34,162 nucleotides of DNA from positions 1 to 34,162 of the forward strand of contig JABYQS010000298.1 in assembly GCA_022592435.1 (NCBI GenBank), given 5' to 3'. Shown piece after piece: positions 1 through 11,982 of this stretch. The notes beneath the pieces are model-generated. The model was not told where the DNA came from, searched no databases, and worked only from the letters and a program-made list of their open reading frames with translations. The position numbers were made by a program, and so were the translations under genes. Source of the stretch: Cerioporus squamosus. Its lineage: Eukaryota; Basidiomycota; Agaricomycetes; Polyporales; Polyporaceae. Positions within the stretch are counted from its first letter, which is position 1. Each line of letters opens with the position of its first letter.

Positions 1-1041
1 ATGGAGCCAGGTCACGTCTACAAGGCAGGGAGAACGTCAGAGATGAGCTCGTCCAAGGGATACACATGTGGCGTACCATGCTTTGAGCGTCCTTCACGGC
101 GGCGAGCTGAGCTGCAGCGAGCTGGACTGTCTGGCGGAGGCTCAACGGACGCTGCCATTTGCCCTTTCCCCATAGTCTGTCCTCGACGGCGTAGGAAACG
201 CACCAATCATCCCATACACCCACTAACCAGTGGGCCACCTGACCCCTCTTCTGCATTTCACGGTATCTGTCCGCTCTGTTGGCGAGCCACGTCTGCTGTT
301 CGTCTGTTGCCCATGACGGACGAGGCATGTCGACGTGGAGAGGCGGGATCAACGGGGCAGGGGGTCGTGGTGGTGGACGGAGGAAGAGGAGGGGAAGCGC
401 CTGACCGCTGGTTGGGGGGCCCCACGAGTATGCTTTAGGCGCGGATGCCAAACAAAGGCAAGCACGCCAGGAATAATGGCGATATTCGAGGACGAGTTTT
501 CGCATTGAAACCCCGCTGGGAAGCGGGAGAATCTGTCCAACGCGCTCGCAGCCGTATATAGCAGGGGTCGGCCAGTACGAAAGGGGGTACAGCGGGGTGG
601 CCAAAAGGGGGCTGCACGTCCCGCCTGCGCGAGACGCCTGGCTGCCGGATGGGGTAACGCGCCCAGCTATCGGTGATAGATCAAGAGAGCGGACGGTGAT
701 ATATCCACCGACCCCTCCCTCATTACAGACAATGATACAACACCCTCGGTCACTAGTTAGAGACGTTTAATAGATGGAAGGGACACGCAGGCCTGACCAA
801 CCTTCCTATAGTATGAGAAGCGCTCCCGCATCATCAAGTCCCTTCCCTGCGCGGACGGTGTCTCCGCCCACCTCATGACAGAGATTGCTCCTCCGGATAG
901 AGACACGCTCTCCGGATAGAGACTGCCGGCTCCACGCGTTGCTGGACGGAGAGCAAGCGCTCTATTGCGTCATTGATGGAGCGACAGCTATCCCCGATCT
1001 ACACGGAGTCAAACGCGTTTCCTGATGTTCCGTGATAAGCG
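1..1041. other. No supportable gene (about 1 kb)
   Basis: Open frames here are short, rich in Arg/Pro and resemble no family I know. A 14-bp direct repeat (CTCCGGATAGAGAC) occurs twice at about 890-923. The end of the stretch, about 940-1018, can be read as a possible upstream exon (...EQALYCVIDGATAIPDL...) of the DUF6535-like fragment that follows, ending at a GT donor near 1018. This is a guess from reading frame and splice signals only. Confidence 0.3.
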
Positions 1042-1801
1042 GTGCTGACAGCTTCTGTAGTGGCCGTTCGCCTCGAAGGTTTTATCCGAAAGCGAGTGGC
1101 GAGATGGAAGTGGAGCGGCGAACAGTCCTACGCGGGCTGGTACTCGACCCTTCGCTGTCTCGTCTTCTGCGTCCCCAAGGAGCCCTCTCAGGACCACAAA
1201 TCGGGAGATGAAGCCTACGAAGCTGCTCGTCTGTGCGCGCGTGAGGGTTTGAAAGTCTTCGCTCAGCTCCTGCACCATCCACTACCGGGCGGGGAAGGCG
1301 TCACGACGTCATGGCAAATGAACGACATCCTGCATCTCTTCCAGGAATGTGCGGCGCCCGTAGGCATAATTTCCCCCCAGCTTGTGCAGGGAATGGCCCT
1401 CTACCTTCATAGCTATGAACGGGATCATGGGACATATCAGTGGGAAGAGCAGAGGAAGTGGATTTTGGAGCTCGAGCGCGACCTCCATACGGCCCCAATG
1501 GTATGCGGAATCTTTACCTTGCAACCGTCGTTCGGATGAGCCTTGGCTTATTGGTTGTCGTCCCTCACAGACACCCGCTGCTGCTCAAGTTGCGGCCATG
1601 TCAAACTCCAGTACTGACGCCGTCAACGCTTCAAGGAAGGCTGACGAGGCTATAGAGCCAGAGCAGACGGCGGACGACCACGTGCACGACTCGAATGCAC
1701 CTCCCATACTTCTCTCCTCGCAAACATCTGCCTTAGTTCACCCTGATGTCGCACCTGCCGCTCTTGCGTCGTCTACTCCGATCCCGCCTGCGATGACTTG
1801 A
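1042..1801 (+). pseudogene. Orphan C-terminal end of a DUF6535-type gene
   Basis: The plus strand encodes a helical segment followed by a Ser/Thr/Ala-rich tail. It aligns by eye with the C-terminal exon of the DUF6535 gene at 12896-15979: ISPQLVQGMALYLHSYE here against LSPELTQAIVDYWNSCE there, and QRKWILELERDL against DNEWIEKLKRDI. A short intron fits at about 1501-1570 (GTATGC...CACAG), joining ...HTAP to TPAAAQVAAMSNSSTDAV and ending at the TGA at 1799-1801. The membrane-spanning DUF6535 core is not found in the 1 kb upstream, so this is a detached 3' part, or a gene whose front lies outside the window. It is convergent with the reductase pseudogene that ends at 1990. Function is unknown, as for the family. 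Confidence 0.5.
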
Positions 1802-1989
1802 AGTTGTTGAACCTCATGGACGACGGCACTCGTATAAGTACAGTCGACATACCCCCATCAGTTCTGATCTCTGAATCCGCTGAGCTGTACACCAGGTGCG
1901 CGCTGCGCAAGCTGCTCCCTACTTCTCGGACTGATGTATTCTGTCTGGGATTCAGAAGAAGCGGTGGCTGCCTTGATACTAGTCCCAGC

Positions 1990-4900
1990 CTATACGCACG
2001 GCTTCACATACCCCATCTTCTCCCAGAACTCAACGTATCTCACCTCGCGCTCAATTGGTCGCACTTTAGCGAGTGTCTTCGAGAACCGCAGGGCCTTTTC
2101 CTGACTGAGAGGGATGGACACGCCACCCATTCTTGCGTGTTTGAAGAACGAGATGAGGTTGTGTGCCGAATCATGCTTCTCGACGTCCGGACGCTCGCCA
2201 GCAGCCGATGCAGACTTCTCGAGTCGGGCCAGCCACTCCGCATACGGCACAATTGGTACCTTGAGCCGCTCTGCGATGGGGAGGAACACCGTGTTCCATG
2301 GCACCGGACGTGGCGAGACGAGATGCAGCGCGCGCTCGCCGGAGTCGACCATCTCCTGCAAGGCCGCTGCCACAACGTCCACGGCGACCCAGGTCAGGTC
2401 CTACGCATATGGTGAGTGACCAGCGACGAACGTCAAACTGCTTCATACCTCTTCCTTGGACGGGATGCAGCCGATGCGTTGACTGGTGCGGACAAGGACC
2501 GCAACCCATTCCGCCGTGCTCCATCCGCCCATGCGCTGATCACCGCTGACCTGACCGACTCGGACCGACGTCGTCCTGAGACCCTTCCCCGCGGCATGCG
2601 CGAACAGTTGCTCCGTGATACGCGAGCGCCGGGTCGACGTCGATGGACTCTTCAGCCGGGGAGGTCCCTGCGTGGTCTGCAGCAAGAAATCAGTGAGACG
2701 GATGCGGTGGAGAAGGTCTGCTACGTACTGCGTAGGGAGGAGATTGAGCTCACGAAGAGCATGCGTGGTCCGCCCGGCAGCGGAGAATCCAATGCGAGCT
2801 CTAGGAGATTGCGCGCCCCGGCGATAAGCGGCTCGAACGAGGGTAGCGCGACGTTGAAGTCTACCCGCCATGCTGGAGGTCATCTGTTAGAGCAGGCATT
2901 CTCTGTACATAGCGCGAGCATCACTCACCGTTGTGGAACACTTGCGTTACGCTGTTCTTGATCTATGTAGGTATGCACTGGTCAGCTGCAAGAAGCACGG
3001 CATGTTCAAATGGAGACTCACCTCGCTGTATAGCGCCTCGGTAAGGCTGAAATGAGGCTTCGCATGGTCGACAGCATGGAAGGAGACCTTCCCGCCTGAG
3101 AGCAACGACTCGTCCTAACCCCACTGCTTGAAAGCTTCACGAGACCGCTTCTCGAGCGCATCTACGGAGCCTGACGACTCTCGGTTTAACGCGTAGACAC
3201 GAACGACGTCCGGTCGCTGCAGGAGCTGCGAGAGCAGATGGGAGCCCAGACGACCTGTCGTTCCTGTGACCAGGACAGTTTCCGCGGCGTGCGCGTGTCC
3301 GTTCCCTTGACTATTGGCGACTAATACGGGGAAGTGCCTTTCCAGTCCTGCGCTGTACTTGGCAAGGAGGGCCCGCATGCGCGTGCCCGAGATGGTCGCG
3401 GAGAGGTAAGCTGCGAGCTTGGATATGGTGTGGTTGGCGTATACGAAGCCGGAGGGTATGCCATGGATGTCGATACTGGAGGCGGAGCGGAGCGCGTGCA
3501 TGACAGTGTTGCGTATCCAAGTCGCCTGCAGACTAAGGCAAGATAAGCGAGAAGGTGGTCGTCTGAAAACCAGACAGCCATACCTGTCGCAGCCATGCTG
3601 GGAAATATCGTCGTCGTCCTGGATGGCGGTGTTCTTCATGACTTTCTTCACGACATCCCCGACGTACTCGTGTACGGTCTCGGGGGCCCAGTCCCTTGGC
3701 GGCGGCAGGTCGGTCTGCGAAGACTCCTCGACCCTCTTATACAGCGCGTCAATCTCATCGGTGTAGGCAGCGATGCAGACTTGACGGCGGGGCGTCCCTT
3801 CGCGGTGTACTCGAGGGGCTTCGAGGGCTTCGTTACCATGACCGTCTCCTTGAATAAACGCGAGTGTGCCGGAGCGCACACGTTCATCTTTTCTATGGAC
3901 GGCCTTTCATCGTAGTAAGCACGAAGCTGGATTGCCCACGTCATCTAACACACCAGATCTTGTTCCTGTACTCTTCCAGCTTTTCTTCGTCGTTTGGGGT
4001 CAAACGGTTCCTTGGGTTGTATGAGAACACCGTTCTGGCAGCGTCCGCGCCCGAACACCAGACAGGCAGAGACGTGCGGGTCCTGCAGCAAGATTGCCTC
4101 TGCATGACAGTAAGCGGACCGCCAAACAACGAAAGGAGGAGACTTGTTAGCTTGATTGATACTTACCCAGAGGCGCAGGGTTCGTCTTCTCTCCCGTAGA
4201 CAGTATGAGCTGGTCGTCTGCGCGTCCAAACACTCGGAAGAGATGTTTCTTCGTCGGGTGCTGTTGCAGAAGGTCACTCGTTGCGTACGCCGGCCGACCC
4301 TCGATGGACATATTGAACACGTTCGGCGTGAATGTCGGGGAGTCCTACCAGTCCAAGCGAGGAATGAGCACATTGCAAATGGCTGGGAAACGGGCCACAA
4401 GAATGACACGTACAAATGCGATTGCCTCGAAGATACCAAGTCGTCCCTCTTGCGGGATGAGCCGAACATCGATGTGTGGAGATATCTCGAAGTAGGCCCA
4501 TTCGGACTTGTCCATTGTTTGAGGGTTAGGGATCAAACGCACCGCGGCGCCGATCTCGGTTCTGAATAGAGCATGCTAGTCACATCTTGAGTGGACAGTC
4601 GAGCTTTAGAGAAGACGCACGAGCCGTAGAACGGGATGAGAGCTATACCCTCCAGAGCAAGCCGATCCCCAATTTGCTTGTTCATCGGCGCGCCTGCACA
4701 TATCTACCAGGGGTGACCCCCCTTCTTGAACACACCCGACAAGCGAGAGGAGTGGATGCTTACCATGGCCCGCATAGTCTTGATTCGGGGCATGTTTCCC
4801 GGGTCCCGTGCCCATGCCTGGAATGACTCGAGTTCAGTAGCGTGCCAGAGCAATCTGTATTCTAGCGGACAAGTTCACCTCGATCAATGCAGGCACGCAG

Positions 4901-6144
4901 TAGACCATCTCGCTCCGCGTTGCAACGAGAGAATCGAGCAGGAGCTCAGGCGTCGGGAGGACGGGAGGCGTGCTTGGCTTGAACATTGTCCAGACAACCC
5001 CAGTGTAAGCCTGTGACCGGAGGGTTCAGGATAGCAGCGGTGGATTATTCTCGTAGTCAATACTCACGGTCCATGTGAGCATAAGAGAGCCCATTCAATC
5101 TGTTCGTCCCATAGTCAGCATTGACAGGACGACCGATGCGTCGAAGTAGGCATACGGAACGTAGGGTTCGCCTGGCCGCCCATACGAACACCACACAAGT
5201 CCACTTCGCCAAAATCTGTATGTGGCTGGTTGAGAGGACCGCTGAGACCAAGTGAAACGAGGAGGGCTCACAGAAGAACGTCCCCCATTTCCTGAGGTTC
5301 CTGTCCAAAAACTTGATAGGCTTCGGGAGAGCCGTGGAACCTAGGGGCAATCTCGCCGCTTAGCCTCTAAGCCCATACTGTATGCGGGAAATTTACCCGA
5401 AGAGTGGAGTATGATGCATGTCTTGTTCGGGCTGACCTCGCCCATTGGCACGAGCTCGTCGTCACCGCCTGGGCCGTAGAGATCCTCGAAGTCCGGCATC
5501 AGCAAAAGCTCGAACTCCTTCGCCTCTTCCGCGAGCAGTGCATTCGTATCGCGCGCCAGCCGCTGCATGGCGGGGTCTCCGCTGACGAACATCTGTTGGA
5601 TCCCCAGTGTTCTGACGAAATGTGCAATCGCGATGGCCGAGTTCCGAGTCGAGATTGGGAAAGGCGTCAGGGCCAAGTACATGAGACCGAGCTTGAGCGT
5701 GTAGAATGTGATAGAATCTATCGTTCGACCAGGCACAACAGGCAGGTGCACATATATCCGGACATGAGAAGACGGCAGGCGTGATAGGGACAAGCTGTGC
5801 GCACCTGCATTCGCGAGAATTCCAATGACCGGAGGTTCCTCACCGCTCTTCCCCTCCTGCAACTTTGCGTAGCGGTCCGCGAAGCGACTGTAGTGAGGCG
5901 TCATCAAGGTAGCGGTCTTCCTGATACCGCGATAGACCTCTGGATAGCAGATGACACGTTCCTTTTGCTCGTCGTCAGCATATACGAAGACAGGGTGCTC
6001 GGGACTGTGCTTCGAGTGAAATTCGAAGAGTCCGGGCAGCGTGAGGTTGGTATCCAGCCCTGGAGGGGTGAATGTCTTGCTGTTCTCCCCTTGCCAGGCC
6101 TGTACCGTCGGGTTGTAGAAGCCCGGGGCGTCCTGAAGAGACAT
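1990..6144 (-). pseudogene. NRPS-like adenylate-forming reductase (A-T-R), decayed
   Basis: Such enzymes activate a carboxylic acid as acyl-AMP, load it on a phosphopantetheine arm and reduce it with NADPH to an aldehyde. Reading the minus strand from ATG 6144: the adenylation domain has core motif HSSGSTALPKP (split by an intron at about 5345-5395), DLCGVRMGGQANPT, MFKPSTPPVLPTPE, CAGAPMNKQIGDRLALEG and A8 FGRADDQLILSTGEKTNP. The carrier domain has GCDSLQA, with the attachment-Ser codon split by an intron at about 3532-3583. The reductase domain has the NADPH loop VLVTGTTGRLGSHLL, then FHNAWRVDFNVALPSFEP and VSSISSLR, and ends at TAG 1990-1992. About a dozen short introns are needed. Lesions: in-frame TAG at 3115-3117 (KQWG*DESLL, where Leu is expected), and at about 2612-2624 a frame change with loss of the YxxxK catalytic stretch between DVDPALA and TEQLFAHA. 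The frame near 5080-5150 is also doubtful. Family assignment is secure; the substrate is unknown. Confidence 0.85.
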
Positions 6145-7417
6145 GTTGGATATCTGTTGGGCAAGAGCAGGGTTGTAGGGTTCAGCGATTGTTGCAGATG
6201 CAATCCATGTTATATGCAATGTATACAGCGCCTTGTCTGGAGCGTGACAAGCATGGGGGGATGCGTCCAGCGAGCTCCATGCTCCAATACGGTCCGATAT
6301 GATATGCCAGCTATGAACATGACGGGATGGGCGCTGTATGTGGTCGACCATTAGGTTGATCCACCGGGGTCTGATGGTAATGGACGATGGCGGATGACAG
6401 ACAAGAGAGCGCAACGGCTTTGCGAGGGCCAGAGACCGGTCAAACGTTGAAGTCCACAGCACATGTGTACATACCGATGGTTCTAGCGTAACCTACACCT
6501 GCGAGGGCGCTCTCGATCCCTTCACGTGTGGACGAGGTGCCGTAACATGGGCTCCGAGTCGTAGGCTTTGAGTGTAGAGAACTGTCGGAGGTATCAGCAA
6601 TAGTTTGCCACGAGTCTCCCATACTGGACGGCCTGACTTACGTAGAAGAGCGCGACGATACACTCTTGCAAATGCCGTGAGGGCGCCATGGACTTGCGAT
6701 AACTACTATGAGTTGAAGTTGAGGATTTCTGCAAGGGTAATTGCGAACCGGCAACCCCAATTGGGAATCCCAACATAACGCGACGACATCCTCTTTGGTG
6801 AGCACTGTGACCGGTATAGCGAATTAGTCTTTTCACCGATGTGTGACGAGAGAACAAGTTGCTCACGACATTGCCGTAGACGCGTGACGACATAACCCTC
6901 GATGCTGTGGTTAGATCGTAGGTTTGGGTACCAAGCTCGGTTGAGAACGCATCGAGATTCAGCTGTGAGGTTAAGACAAGTATAACGAGGTTCGAGAATG
7001 TCCAGAACGACTTCCTTCCGAAACAAAGAAGTGATAACTTGCGAGCAGAACGTCGATTTGTGCTCAATTCCGCAGCTGCAGCGCGCCCTCTCTCCCGCAG
7101 AGTCGCAGACTCGTTTGCGATCGATCACAATCGACATTACGGCCGCACACGGACCGCAACTGACAGACCTGGACATGCAAAGTGAGCGAACGAAGTGGAG
7201 CAAGGTGACGGCCAGTATTTAAAATACGCGAAGAAAGGAGAGTACAGGACGACCTGAGGGCGACGAATTGGCGACGCTCTGATTGGGCCGGTCACTACGG
7301 GCCGGTCGCAGGAAACAAGCGCGCGTTGGCGAATTCAGCTCGGAAGGCTCGTCAGAACTTGACTCCGACCACCACTAGTAGGCTTCCTCCTGGTCCTCGC
7401 TCAGGCTCTCAGCGCCG
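6145..7417. promoter_or_regulatory. Divergent intergenic region between reductase and LYS4
   Basis: The two genes point away from each other, so both promoters should lie in these 1.27 kb. Open frames on the minus strand (about 6440-7203) show no recognisable domain or consistent splice structure. I see no clear TATA box at the expected place before either start. A TATTTAAAATAC stretch near 7215-7226, about 190 nt before the LYS4 start, is the best AT-rich candidate. Confidence 0.3.
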
Positions 7418-9660
7418 ATGGGCATTCAGACGACATGGCGGCGAGGCTTCAAGGCCCTCGCCGTCGCAAGAGGATACGCAACAGTCGCAAGCTCTCCCCG
7501 TGTCCCGCAGACGGTCATCGAGAAGGTCGTGCAGCGGTATGCGGTGGACTGGCCTGCCGGCAAGTCCGTGCGGGCAGGAGACTATGTGATGATACGCCCG
7601 GAGCATGTCATGACGCACGATAACACGGGCCCGGTCATCTCAAAGTGAGCACATTCGTACATCTTCGCTCGGTCCCCCTCATCCGTTCTCAGGTTCAAGT
7701 CCATAGGTGCTACCCGCATCCACAACCCGAAGCAGCTCGTGTTCACGCTCGACCATGACGTGCAGAACAAGTCCCCGAAGAATCTGGCCAAGTACGCGTC
7801 CATCGAGGCGTTCGCGCGGCAGCACGGCGTTGACTTCTACCCCGCGGGTCGTGGAATCGGCCACCAGGTGCTCGTCGAAGAGGGGTACGCGTTCCCGCAC
7901 ACGCTGACCGTCGCGAGCGACAGCCACAGCAATATGTATGGTGGAATCGGGTGCGTTGGCACGCCCATCGTGCGCACGGACGCGGCCGCGCTCTGGGCGA
8001 CGGGCAAGACATGGTGGCAGGTCCCACGTATGATCAAGGTTGAGCTCAAGGGCAGGCTCCCCCTGGTGTCACCGGCAAGGACGTCATCGTCGCGCTATGC
8101 GGCTATTTTAACAAGGACGAGGTGCTCAACGGCGCGATCGAGTTCACCGGCGACGGCGTCAGCGCGCTGTCGGTCGACGACCGGCTCACGATCGCGAACA
8201 TGACGACGGAGTGGGGTGCGCTTGCGGGTGTGTTCCCGGTAGACGAGGTTACGCTGGACTGGTACGAGCGCGCCTTGAAGCGGCTCGAGCTTCGTACGTT
8301 CTCCTCCCCCGGCCTTTCGTCCTCTAATCCTCCCCCGCCCGAACATCCCCGGATCAACCGCGCTCGCCTCGATGCCCTCCGTGCTACGAACTTGCACTCG
8401 GACCCGGACGCGTCGTATGCATCGCACCTCGTCCTGGACCTCTCCACGCTCGTACCGCACGTCTCTGGCCCGAACAGCGTCAAGGTCTCCACCCCTCTCC
8501 CTGTCCTCGAGTCCAAGCAGATCCCCATCCAGAAGGCATACCTCCTCAGCTGCACGAATGCGCGCGCGTCTGATATCGCGGCCGCGGCCGCTGTGATGAA
8601 GGGGCACAAGGTCGCGCCCGGCGTGGAGTTCTACGTCGCCGCCGCAAGCTCCGAGGTCCAGCTCGATGCCGAGAAACGCGGGGACTGGGAGACACTTGTC
8701 CTCGCTGGAGCGAAGCCGCTTCCCGCGGGATGTGGGCCATGCATCGGTCTTGGTGTGGGTTTGCTCGAGGACGGCCAGGTCGGTATTAGCGCCACGAACC
8801 GGAACTACAAGGGCCGCATGGGCTCCCCGAACGCACAGGCATACCTCGCTTCTCCTGCCGTCGTGGCGGCGAGCGCGATCAAGGGCTACATCGCGAGTCC
8901 CGAGTCTCTCGATCCCCGCCGCTCTGCCCTCTCCTGGCGCCCCCAAGTTCTCCCTCATCACACCCGCGCAGGACAAGGCTGCTGCGTCCGAGAGCGCCGC
9001 TGCTGACGAGCCGGTCCTGGAGGGATTCCCTGCCACGTTCGCGGGCCCCCTCCTGTTCGCGCCGCAGGACAACCTGAACACGGACGCGCTCTACCCGGGC
9101 AAGTACACGTACCAGGACGACATCACGCTCGAGCGGCAGGCAGAGGTCGTGATGGAGAACTACGACCCGTCCTTTGCCGGGCTCGTCGCGTCCATCCGCA
9201 AGGAGCAACAACAGTCTCGGACGCGAGCGTGAAGCAGGGCGTCATCCTCGTGTCGGGGTACAACTTCGGCACGGGGTCGTCGCGCGAGCAGGCTGCGACG
9301 GCGCTCAAGTCGGCGGGGGTGCCGCTGGTCATCGCGGGCTCGTTCGGGGACATCTTCAAGCGGAACGCGATCAACAACGGGCTGGTGTGCGTCGAGTCGC
9401 CCGAGCTCGTCGCGGACCTGACGGCGGAGTACGCGAAGGACGGGAAGCGCGGGGCCGGGGGCAAGGACGGAGAGCTCACGGTGAACAAGGGCCACACCGT
9501 CGACGTGAAGGTCGTCGAGGGCCGCGTGGAGGTGAGGTGGCCGGGCGGGGAGACGAGGACGTACAAGGTCGGGCGCGTCGGTGCGAGCGTGCAGGAGCTG
9601 TGGGTGTGTGGCGGGCTGGAGGGGTATGTCCTCAAGTCGATCAGGGAGCAGACGGCGTAG
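7418..9660 (+). CDS. LYS4: Homoaconitase, mitochondrial (homoaconitate hydratase)
   Basis: Homoaconitase acts in the fungal alpha-aminoadipate pathway to lysine, converting homoaconitate to homoisocitrate in mitochondria with a [4Fe-4S] cluster. The first 25 residues are basic and lack acidic residues ([20 protein letters not shown]), as in a mitochondrial presequence. Exon 1 is 7418-7644, the intron 7645-7692 (GTGAGC...TCAG), and the rest is one exon to TAG 9658-9660. Family motifs: [12 protein letters not shown], cluster ligands in [11 protein letters not shown] (Cys about 363) and [10 protein letters not shown] (Cys about 423 and 426), and C-terminal [14 protein letters not shown]. Total is about 730 residues, normal for the family. 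The frame breaks three times: one base short at the C run 8059-8063, one base extra at CCCC 8914-8917, one base short near 9212-9219. Protein similarity resumes at once in the next frame each time, so I favour assembly indels over true loss of an essential-pathway gene. Confidence 0.92.
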
Positions 9661-10615
9661 GTGCGGCACGTTGTTCTTGTATAGGAAAAGTATTGTATGA
9701 GGTTCGTCGACTAATCTGACCAGTGCTGGAAGCATGAGATGAGGCCGGCTCGGGGCGTTCGGCGTGGATATTTTGTTGTGGTGTTTCAAGGGCGTGCACA
9801 GGTTCATCTGCGCATGGTAGACCGCCTCTCTAACTTCGACCCGACGCAGTTCTCTGCCCACTCGAAGAGCAGGTGAGTCTTGGCGTCACTTTCTGTACAT
9901 CCGCGTGCTTACTCTGCGTATACAGGCGAGGAACTCTAGTATACATCTGTCCGACCCTCCCAGCCTCCTCAGCTCGAGAACGAACTCCTGCTCCTCGGGC
10001 ACGCTACCCGTGCATCCGCATGGACTTAAGCCGCTCCGCAGACGGCTCGCCGTGCACCTGGGCACTGGCCTTGCTGCTGCGGAGGCGGTGGGTGCTTGGC
10101 GAGACTCTGATGGGGAGCTCGAATTTCAACCATGGTGTGGATTGAGAGGACGCAGCACGTCCAGAGAAAGCTAGCGGACAGCGTCAACCGTCACAGGTAT
10201 ACGGTGGGCATGCGCACACGAACACCGATGTCGAGACACCTCCGAGTAAACTGCCCGAGCTGTGGGATCATGCATGGATGTATTATGTACTACTTGTGGG
10301 GTGAGTCTCTTCGAATTGCGATCTAGCTTCCCTTCGTCGTCTCACCATCTGGGCGACCAGCAGGCGAACTCGCTGTTATGCACGCTGGCCAATGAGGTGG
10401 CCACGATTGCACACCATAATCATATGCGACATCGACACTTTCTGTGGCAGTTCAGCGTTTGATATCGAGGACGGATTGAGGCAAGCGAGTAACTGACGAC
10501 CGTGACGTCACCTCATAGCGAAAGTACATATAGCAGCGAGCTGCTCACCTTGAGCGCCTGGTATCCCCGCGTAACTCTCCTTTCACCGCCACGGCACTCT
10601 CGGATGTACACAGAC
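9661..10615. other. Intergenic, no supportable gene
   Basis: This spans the LYS4 3' region and the caleosin promoter. Small plus-strand frames (9873-10174, 10132-10326) have no recognisable domain. I see no convincing TATA box. The stretch 10500-10615 is probably the 5' leader of the caleosin gene. Confidence 0.3.
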
Positions 10616-11551
10616 ATGGCAGATAAGCAGCAGAGCAGCGTACAAACGGCCATCCTCGACGTTCCCGTTACCGTCGAGCGACCTCCGTACAACCCCGGAC
10701 CTGAGGAAAACGAACTCCTCCCCAACGCAGGTCAGTCTCGGGGCGTTCTGTTCGGATCGGACTCGTTTCCGACTGACGTCCACAATGCATGTTCACAGGT
10801 ACCGCCCGCGCGAACAAGGCTGCATCGACACGCGCCCCGGAGGGCACGCCCGGCTGGGCGGACGCGCACTCGCGCCAGACCGTGCTGCAGCAGCACTGCG
10901 ACTTCTTCGACACGGACAGGGACGGCGTGATCTGGCCGCTCGACACGTACCGCGGCTTCTACGCGCTCGGGTTCGGCATCGCGCTGAGCCTGCTCTCGAT
11001 GTTCATCATCCACTCGAACTTCTCGTACCCGACGTGCCGCGGCTGGCTCCCGGACCCGTTCTTCCGGCTGTTCGTGGACAACATACACAAGGCGAAGCAC
11101 GGGAGCGACACGGGCACGTACGATAACGAGGGCCGGTTCATCTCGCAGAAGTGAGTGTCCGGGTCCGGGTTGCGTGGCGGTCTGGGTGGCTGGCTATATG
11201 CGCGTGCGTGCTAACGGGGAGGGCTGGCAGGTTCGAGGACTTCTTCAGCAAGTACAGCAAGGGCAAGGACGGGCTGACTTTCGGCGACGTCATGGATGGC
11301 CTCAAGGGTCAGCGCCTCATCATGGACCCCATCGGCTGGTTCGGCGCGTTCTTCGAATGTACGCTCCGATTTCCATTGCAATTTGGCATTCACGCTGATG
11401 GAATCTCTCGCACAGGGCTTGCGACGTACATCTTGTTGCGCCCGAAGACGGCGTTATGAAGAAGGAGGACGTACGGCGCGTGTACGACGGCAGCATCTTC
11501 TACGACATCGCGGCCAAGCGGTCTGGCAAGGCCAAGAAGAAGGCCGCCTAG
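10616..11551 (+). CDS. Caleosin / peroxygenase family lipid-droplet protein
   Basis: Caleosins are calcium-binding haem peroxygenases anchored in lipid droplets or ER membrane. Four exons fit: 10616-10730, 10799-11150, 11231-11358 and 11416-11551, each with GT-AG borders and compatible phases. The protein (about 243 residues) starts MADKQQSSV. It has one EF-hand loop, DTDRDGVIWPLD, preceded by QQHCDFF with the likely haem-ligand His; a hydrophobic segment GFGIALSLLSMFIIHSNF followed by the proline-rich knot PTCRGWLPDPFF; the second conserved His region NIHKAKHGSDTGTYDNEGRF; and a Lys-rich C-terminus (SGKAKKKAA). In the last exon the frame shifts by one base at CCC 11441-11443: the direct frame stops at 11456-11458, but the family sequence (EDGVMKKEDVRRVYDGSIFY) continues one base off. 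This is probably a missing C in the assembly. Confidence 0.9.
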
Positions 11552-11595
11552 ACGGAATTTTTGGTACGCTCGCGGCTTGCGCAGTTGCGTTCGGC

Positions 11596-11982
11596 TCATT
11601 TCGCTCCTTCTGACATCGTGCTCTGCAGATCATCGGACGTTATAGACCGTGTATTATACGAGTACCTAGAGGCCAGGCAATCTTTTTCTGGACAAGGACT
11701 CAGGAGGCTACGCACCCTTGCGTGTATCATCAGGTTCTGTATCGGTGTGACCATGATTGGACCGTATAGTTCCTTGTCGCCATTTCTTCCCAGTGACAGG
11801 CCATGCGATGCGGGGAGGCGATCCATAATGGTCAACTCGTGCATTGCAGCTGCATAGGCGAGGGCGTCGGATGATGGCGGAAGGCCTGAGAACTCGCTGC
11901 AGGACTTCTCAAAGTCCTCGCGTTGCAGGAGCAGGAAACGTACCAACAAAACGAGGGTCGTCGCAGTCAATGCGATCACCAT
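11596..11982 (-). CDS. Possible small membrane-anchored hypothetical protein
   Basis: A 128-codon frame starts with a hydrophobic N-terminal segment (VIALTATTLVLLVRFLLL), which would act as a signal anchor, followed by a soluble stretch (REDFEKSCSEFSGLPPSS...). I recognise no family and see no intron evidence. It lies tail-to-tail with the caleosin gene, 44 bp from its stop. It could be a chance frame. Confidence 0.25.
   Translation of the reverse strand: MVIALTATTLVLLVRFLLLQREDFEKSCSEFSGLPPSSDALAYAAAMHELTIMDRLPASHGLSLGRNGDKELYGPIMVTPIQNLMIHARVRSLLSPCPEKDCLASRYSYNTRSITSDDLQSTMSEGAK

Noticed and set aside
1..438. 145-codon plus-strand frame at the left edge
   Set aside because: Composition typical of chance frames; no motif and no continuation.
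6144..6462. Longer N-terminus of the reductase starting at 6462
   Set aside because: The extra 106 residues have no family similarity and read like leader DNA. MSLQDAPGFYNPT at 6144 matches the usual start just before the adenylation domain.
8095..9081. 328-codon minus-strand frame over LYS4
   Set aside because: Arg/Glu/Asp-rich shadow in GC-rich DNA. The plus strand carries unmistakable homoaconitase sequence.
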